Positions 53,201 through 62,200 of a DNA stretch of 64,000 bases are shown here, one piece after another. Origin of the DNA: Siphonodentalium dalli (taxonomy: Eukaryota > Mollusca > Scaphopoda > Gadilida > Siphonodentaliidae); assembly GCA_032622095.1 (NCBI GenBank), contig CP136064.1, positions 249,213,827-249,277,826 of the forward strand, given 5' to 3'. Position 1 is the stretch's first letter; each line of letters starts with the position of its first letter. The notes beneath the pieces were generated by a model that saw only the letters and a list, made by a program, of their open reading frames with translations, was not told where the DNA came from and did no database searches. The translations under genes were made by a program, and so were the position numbers.

Positions 53201-56200
53201 ATTCTACGAGAGATCAAACTTCAATCGACTTGTAATCTCAATCAATTTCAATCCTCCGTCTCCAAGATGTCTGGCTCCAGAAAGCCTCATTTCTCGACAG
53301 ATTTCGCAATGTTTATGTCAAATCTTCCATTATAAGCTGCACTGCTTGCTAGCCACAGGAGCCTCCTTCATTTACTGAATATTAGTCATCCCCATAGTGT
53401 AGCATTATCATCCAAGGCTATCATAACTCAACATGATGCACTCTATTGCTGCTAATCAATGAAAGCTTCTGATGCAGCAATGTGTAACGGGGCACCAACA
53501 AAAACAACAACATGAGAACGATTGCTAAACAATAATCACACACACAAAGGGTTTTTTGTCAAGTATATTTTCTTATAATTAGAAAACATGAAGACGTGTG
53601 ATATAATATTTCTGAACTGATTCAGCACTTTGAGAGCACAGCTTGAACCATCGATAAAAATCTGGAATTAGTCAAGAAGATACCAATAACATTGGTGTTG
53701 TGTTTAAATAGACTTTCTTTTGTCTTTGCCAACAAGCCTTGAAATAGTGTGTCTGTCATTTGCAGAATGTGGTCCCCAGAGGGTTAGCATCACCAAATTC
53801 ACCCTCTGGGGACCTCATTGTGCTTACAACTTAGCAGAATGAGGTTCCCAGAGGGTCTATTTAGTGATGCTAGCACGCTATGTGGGGTGGCATCACTAAA
53901 TTCATCCTCTGGGGATCTCATTCTGCAAATGACAGACACACTATTTCAAGGCTTGTTTGCCAATCAGAAACATCAGCGGAAATAGATGCTGTGAAAGACA
54001 AAGTTTCATCCTGAGCCTCTCCGATAATCGTCCAGTGCATTTATGGTTTCATCTGGAATTAAAGGTACTCAATCCGATTCGATGGTCCCCATATCATCAG
54101 ATTCTAACAACGTTTTTTATTTAAATGCCGCTCCAGTTAACAAAATCGATAAAATTGCCCCAAAATACACAGTCAACTATAGTACAAAATTGCCCAAAAC
54201 CTTTTTTTTTTTCAACATTTTGTTCAACGAAAATTTGCCGGTTTGTCAAATATCTGACATAAAAAACCACTTGATTTTAGAGTTATCCATCTTCATCTGC
54301 AATTTGGTCTGAGACCGTCTTCTCGTCAACCTTCTACAGGGCCACTAAAATTATCGGTGGTGAAATATAATATATTTCAAAAATCGACATCTGAACTTTC
54401 ATTGGGTTGGTTCCTCGACTCAAATAAATTATGTTTTACCCCCCGAAGCCAAGGAAATATTAATTTGCGAGCATTATTACGGATTATGCATCTTTAAATG
54501 CAACACAATGTCTCTTTACAGGAATAATTACATTTACCCATCATAAACAAAAAACTAAAATAAAAAAGAATCAAGAAAAGGGAAGAAAGTGAATAAATTT
54601 GCGAAAACTTTGATAAAATATTCAATTTATCAATATTCAGGGATGTTTCATTTCAAAAAAGTCCTTTCATTTTTATACCCGTTTTGTAGATTTTATCATC
54701 CTGATTACAAAACTGGAAAACTTTTGAAGATTTGTTGAGAAATTTTGTGTAAAATCTAATACTAAATGTGTATAAAAATGGAAAGATTTGAGCAATGGAG
54801 TTTTTTTAGAAACAATCCACGAAAAGCCATAAATTGAACATTTTACCAAATTTTCCCAAGCTTATTTCACAAAATTTACAAATTATCCCTTTTCTTTTTG
54901 GTTTTTGGTATGTTGTTTATAAAGGGCATAATGAACTTATTCGTATAAAGAAACATTGTTTCAATTAGTTCCAGGTTTCACATTTTTATCTCATGAATGC
55001 ACTGGTTTATAACGCAATCTATTGGAATAGATGCACTTGATCTCCATGTGTAGCACAGGAATTTCTATAAATCGCAGAATATTACTAATGATAAGATATG
55101 CTTTAAGACAATCGCCCTGAATCAGTATCAACATCATAGACACATTATGCAAACAGAAGAAAAATAGGCAGGAATGGCACATCTATCCTTCCATGACAGG
55201 AGCTTCCTGAAATTTTGTGAAAACCCAATGGCAATGCATTCTCTAATATATCTGAGTCTTCCATAGGGAGCATCGCATATATAAGAGGATACATTGGCCT
55301 AACAATATATACTTGACCTTGTAAGCCAGTGCATTATCTTATATGTGAGACTCCCTATAGGAGACTCGCATATATAAGAGAATGCACTGGCACAGGGTCT
55401 TTAATGCTGCACCAGCGCAAATCCATCATGAAAGGGTTAATGGAGAAGATATCTTCTTCTAGGTTAGACACTGCCCTTCCAAACGTTGTGCCCCCTCTAC
55501 TCAACCATGCTTATACGGAGTGTCCTTCAAATGGCTGATCAAAGAAAAATTATAAAAGTCTGTACTACTATTACAGACAAAAGATTAATATTTTATATAC
55601 CATTTATTGATCTTGATTTGATCAATTAATAGTTCCACAGATTAAGCCAGACTCTAGCACCGCGGGGCGCAGGACAAATCCTTGTACTTTTGTTTCCAAA
55701 CCTCGATATAAGCATCCAAGACTTGAGTCCCAGGAATCAATGAACAAATTCGCATGTGAATGTCTTATCTTTTGTCACCAGTCTGAGAGTAGTGTTCATT
55801 GCTTCTTCTTAAAATTAAAACTGGAGTTCAAAATCAATAATGTCTCATCAATTAGAGAGTTCATGAGATAATGAATAACCTCTTCATGGGATAACTTCAT
55901 TGTTAAAACTGAGTCGGTCACTTCACATATTAATTATGTATGCCCAATTATGAAACTTTCATGTGCACACAAGTAGTATCCAATCAGTTCCGAACATGCC
56001 TTGAAATAGGGTGTCTGTCATTTGCAGAATGAGGTCCCCAGAGGGTGAATTTAGTGATGCTACCCTGCATAGCGGGCTAGCATCACAAAATTCACCCTCT
56101 GGGGACCTCATTCTGCTTACACCTCAGCAGAATGAGGTTCACAGAGGGTGAATTTGGTGATGCTAGCCCGCTATGCGGGGTAGAATCACTAAATTCACCC

Positions 56201-59200
56201 TCTGGGGACCTCATTCTGCAAATGACAGACACCCTATTTCAAGACTTGCATGGTTCCGAACATGCATGGACAAGAAATGCCTTATCGTGACAGAAAGGTC
56301 CCTCGCAGATAACATGCTAGAAATGACATTTAATGATTATATTCATTACTTGTGGGTTTCGCAAGAAGAAATTTAAACAATGTAAATTATAAGAGATAAA
56401 TAATAAATCACACTCTGTCTCGAGACTCATAAGGGCTCAAAGCAGCAGGTCATGACAAAAACCAAATAATTTTAATCAAACTTATAGACATATTATGCAC
56501 TTCTTCGGGTGTGTGAAATTGATAAGTTAGTATTCCGATGCTATGCCAACTGGAGGAATGAAGCAAAGCAAATTGACCATACCACTCTATAGAAAACATG
56601 CTAATTTATAAATATTTACTTTGATTCGGGACCCAACTATCTGCGAAAAACTAACGAAAACAATTTCGCCTTCGAAAGACACTGCATTTATTTAATATTT
56701 AAGAATGATGGTGTATGATTTGGATAGAATAGTTGTAAAAATAACTACTTTGAGCATTATTGTTCTTTATTAAAATGACATGAAAATGAAGAAATAAAAG
56801 CTTGGATAAAGTTGCATCTACAAATGGACGGACAGACTAGGAGAGGCATGCTCTACCTCCCCCCTACACAGCTGGGGGCATGCAGCACCAGCCCCCCACT
56901 AAATACCGGTATAGGGAAGAAACTTATCCCTGCATGTTATTGGTCTAAATTAACTGCAAACAATTCATAAATTCTTTATTGTTAAATTCTTAAACTGGAT
57001 CCTGAATCCCATGTCTTGTTTAACCCTTTCAGTGCCAGGTCCGATTTTTGTATCAACCCATATACCCTGTGCCAATGCATTCTCTTATATATGCGAGTCG
57101 ACCATAGGTCGCCTCGCATATATAAGAGAATGCATTGGCCTAACAATTTTTCATCATTTGTTATTATTTTTTACAATTTTTTTACAATTTTGATAATTAT
57201 TTCTTGTATTCTTTAACAGACTTATTTTGTAGGTTTAGTGCCAGGGAATTTTACGTTTTTCATGGGCATCAAAATTATTACTATGAATGCTTGGTGATAG
57301 TTTTGAGTTTTAACATGCCCCTAAGGTTTTAGCCAGTCTGTTTTTAAATTTGCTATAGCATGCTTAAACATACCCAAAAAAAAATTCAACTCAAAATAAT
57401 TGTTATTTTAAAAAAAATATTTTTTAGGGCCGAAATTTACAGACCGTAAATTATGGCCAATGAGATCGGCCCCTGGCACTGAAAGGGTTAAAGCCGGATT
57501 CCAGAAACCAAAGGGTAGGATGGGTGGGGTGGTACCCTATTATGAATATTATCAGACAGAATTTAGTGACCAACAGAGAGAAACATTGTGACGGTGAAGG
57601 GTGAATGTAGTTATATTCCTCACATTTATAACTGACCACCGTTAAGTACAGTTAAGTTACTGGGAGTACAGGCAGGAAGCCACAAATAGTCTGTAAAGAG
57701 GTCCGACTGGCCATTAATTAATAATATACAGCAGATGATTGGTCACCATTATACCCGCCTCAGTGACTGACCTTTGTCTGGTAACGTGCTAAAACCTCCG
57801 ATAACCAGCAATAACAGGAAGTGCAATAAAGCGGAAAATATGGCAACATCCTGGGAAGTCCGCAATTAAAACATACTGTAATCAGGATTGAAGGTACTGA
57901 AGGGTGGGTAATGTTATGGCTAAAGTGTTATCTTTCACATGATAATTTGCAACAGGAAATTGTTTCCGATGAGGTCCAGTATCACATATTACAACAAGTT
58001 CTGAACCAGATAAACTCTTCATTACAAATGTAGTGTCAGAGAAAAAGCAATATAAATTCAAACAGCTTATCATTGACCAGTGTAGTTATCCAGGCATTAA
58101 CCTATTTTTTCACTAAATGGATTCTCCCTCTCCCATTCAGTTATACAAGTATACACCTGAATGGTCCATTATTTATTTGGAAGGGATGTTCAGGTAATAA
58201 AAGCAGACGACAGACAGAAAAACAGATAATGCAAGAGCAAAATGATTCATATTCATTTTTGGGAAATGTTGAGATAATATATTCAACACTAGTTTGTTGA
58301 ACTAATTATCTATACATTTCCTAAGGGAACTACTCATCAATGAGTATTTAGTATAGAAAGGGTTAATCGAGACTCCCTACTCAGGTAGAAATATCAGACT
58401 TGATCACCCAAAAGCTAATTTTCCAAGCAAGCGATATAATATTCAGAAGAAGGTTAGAAATCCATAGGGATAATTATCTGCCACAATATGCTGCATTTAC
58501 CATGTTCTCAATTTTTTTAATTTCAAAATGATCGGATGAATATTAATATAGGAGATATAGGGTATTATATGGGGGGCAACTTACTTTTTTGATGGGTTTA
58601 TATTAAAACTGAACACAAGTGACAACCAATAAATAACTATATTTCTGGAAATTAGAACGGTGTCATAGACCATCACCGAAATAAATGAATCTTAGATATC
58701 TCAGACATATAATTTCCTATCAGAGAGACAAGGCCAAACGTCTATATGGAAACGCAATCGGGCGGAAGTAAGCTCAGCCACACCGGCTGTCGCAATTAAT
58801 GTCGAATGATGGTCAGGAGTGTCTAGAGTTTCCAAAGGTCCACTCCTCCTAACGAAAATTGATTTGCCATCCTACCCTTCATTAACTCGTGTAGGTTTCG
58901 TGAACCCCATGTTTATTGATCAACGCCACAACGCAGATAATTTTCTGCTTATATCGCATGGGATGAATTTCATCCAATTTTCTAGCAATAACTCAGACAC
59001 ATTTTGCGTATATATATTTAGAAGAATGGGCTTATAGTTTGTACTCCTGGCTGCTAAACTTGATTTGACATCCATCTGAATTTACTCAACAATAAACTTA
59101 TAATAGATTTAGACAAAATACACTGAGACTTCCCATAAAATCCCAAATGTCAACACCCGTTGAATTCCCCATTCATCTAGCTATATATTTCCAATTTGCT

Positions 59201-62200
59201 CGAGATGAAATGAAGGCGGTATGATTAAATTCATTCAAATTTATGGATTTTAGATAATGCCATTACCCAACTATATATCTTCACCCTTCCACTTGAATTG
59301 TTTCAAGGTCTGAATTTGGAGAAGTTGCATTTTACTGAGTGTCATTACCTTTGGGTCAGATCCAAGCCTGCAAATACCGTGTCTGTCATTTGCAGAATGA
59401 GGTCCCCAGAGGGTGAATTTAGTGATGCTATCCCGCACAGTGGTCTAGCATCACCAAATTCACCCTCTGGAGACCTCAATCTGCTTAGGCCTCATCTTCT
59501 TGGAAGTATCTATGGTATCAACTTTACATTGTTTTTAGTTACGTTTTCCCTTCTGGGAAGTTTCTATATCCCCTAATTTGCAGAAGATAAAATCCATAAT
59601 CGAGGCGCCCAATGGGTGAACATGCATCACCAACTTCAACTCGGGAACTTCTATCTGATCCTAGGTCTACCATAGCAGTTGAGGGCCTAAGCAGAATGAG
59701 GTCCCCAGAGGGTGAATTTAGTGATGCTAGCCTGCTATGTGCGGTAGAGTCACTAAATTCACCCTCTGGGGACCTCATTCTGCAAATGACAGACACGCTA
59801 TTTGCAGGCTTGGTCAGATCTCTATCTTTAACCTCTTCGCTGCTATGACGTCCGTAACTATTACGGATGTAAAAGTGCACGCCGTGTGCTATATGGTCCG
59901 TAGCTACTACAGACCTACTTCAGCACACTGGCAGTAGGCCATTATACATAACTGGAACTCAGAGATTGGTGCATCGGAATAACTGTAACTCGACGTTTCA
60001 AACAGTGTATGATGTTCCACGATTGTGAACGATAATAGCCCTTCAGCTGAGTCAGTTTTATGGTTCTTGTGATATTCCCATTATATTTTCCCATTGGAAA
60101 ATGGAAATAACCCCAACAGCCCAGCACACGACGTCATAACGTCATTTAGCAGCGAAGAGGTTAAAGATGCATAATCCGATTTGGCGCCCCTCTATTACTA
60201 ATTACTTAGTTTCGGGGGTAAAAAAATATTTGAGTCGAGTTGAGGAACCCACATATCAAAGCTCAGAGTTATTAGATATCGATATTTGAAATTTATTATT
60301 TTTCACCATCGAGACTTATTGGTGGCTCAGTAAAAAGTCGACGAATCGACGGTCTCGGACCAAATTGCGGATGAAGTTTAATAATCAAGAGGCTTTGTGT
60401 TGATAATAAGGCAAATTTCGTCGAACAGTATGTTGATAAATAACATGTTTCGGGCAATTTTATACTATAGTTGGTAGTGGTTAGCATTATTTTTGGGCAA
60501 TTAATCGATTCTGATAATTGAAGCGGCATTTCTAAAAATGTTGTTGGAATCTGATTATTATGAGGACCATCGAATCAGATTGAGTACCTTTAAAGATTGT
60601 AGTTAGAGGTTATAATATACTTCCAGGTGTTAAAATAATAAATCTGAGTGCACAGGGACCAGCCTAGAGGTTTCAATTTGGGAGAAGTCACTTCTCCCTA
60701 GTTGACTATTTGGGAGAAGTGGACTGTTAATAAGGAGAAGTACGTAATATTGGCTCACGTTCAATTTACACCACAACATCTCTATTCAATGATCCAATAA
60801 GTAGTATGCAATACAAGAACCCATTTAATATGAATCGTACGTGACATGTAGTGGAGCAACCACACATGATGTGCCTCAAATTTGCCTTTTTTCGGCGACA
60901 TAGCGCTAAGAATAATTTATGTAACATCATGCAGTGGTCACGACGGAGACGACATGCCAAATTGACAAGACGTGTCGTGGATTGTAAAATATTGTCTGGA
61001 TTATCGTCATGACTTCTTCATTTTTCGTTTTCGTTAAGCTGACCAATGAAATTGGTCTAAATGTAATTAATAGACTTAAATCACATGTGAATTCTTCGTA
61101 AGTTGTGAAGTAGTTACTTTCATTTTTATTGCGATGCTTCATTTCCAATTCCGCATTTTTGCAATCTCCACACAGTTGCTAACCGGAAGCCAAGTGACAA
61201 TTTCTCCAAAATATATACCCGCGATCTTGAAAAATCACTGATGGATATAGAAAAAAATATATGACTTCATTCACCTGCCTTAGGTATAAGCACCCTTGGT
61301 GGTTGCTAAAATGATTATAATGAGTAAAAACACCATTATAATCAGAAAATACTGTTTAACCCTTTGAGTGCCAGGTCCGATTTTTGTATCTACCCATATA
61401 CCCTGTGCCAATGCATTCTCTTATATATGCGAGTCGACCATAGGTCGCCTCGCATATATAAGAGAATGCATTGGCCTAACAATTTTTCATCATTTGTTCT
61501 TATTTTTTTACAATTTTTTTACAATTTTAATAATCTTTTCTTATATTCTTTAACAGACTTATTTTGTAGGTTTATTGCCAGGGAATCTTACGTTTTTCAT
61601 GGCCATCAAAATTATTACTATGAATACTTGGTGATAGTTTTGAGTTATAACATGCCCCTAAGGTTTTATCAAGTATGTTTTTAAATTCACTATAGCATGC
61701 TTAAGCATACCCCAAAAAAATTCAACCCAAAAAAAAAAAAAAACTCTAAAAAAAAAAAAAAAAAAACAGTTTTTTATTTTTTAGGGCAGATTTTAGACAC
61801 CGTAAATTAGGGCCGATGAGATCGGCCCCTGGCACTCAAAGGGTTAAACATGCTGTTTGATCATATACATACTGCTATATGAGAAAGGTCACTTCTCCCT
61901 AGAACAAAAATTGGGAGAAGTGACACAATTTAGGGAGAAGATGTCTTCCGAGACACCCTCTAGGGTGGTCCCTTTATCCTTTGACCCTATGACATGTACA
62001 ATGTATTTCAAGTGGGCTTTTCAATGACAAATAATTCAAACTAAGCTGATATCCTTAATAAAAATAAAATATCGTGGATGACTCACTCTTTGAGCTGTAG
62101 CTGGAGAGCCTCGAGTCTGGAGCGATAGCCGTCGTTCTCGTTCTTTGCATCCTGCCATTTTTCCTCCGCCTGAATTCTTAACATCCTCTCTCTCTCCAAT

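Noticed and set aside
20690-61553. Repeated frames containing CANAFSYICESTIGRLAYIREC
   Set aside because: This is the translation of the T3/T4 hairpin in many element copies, not a protein family.
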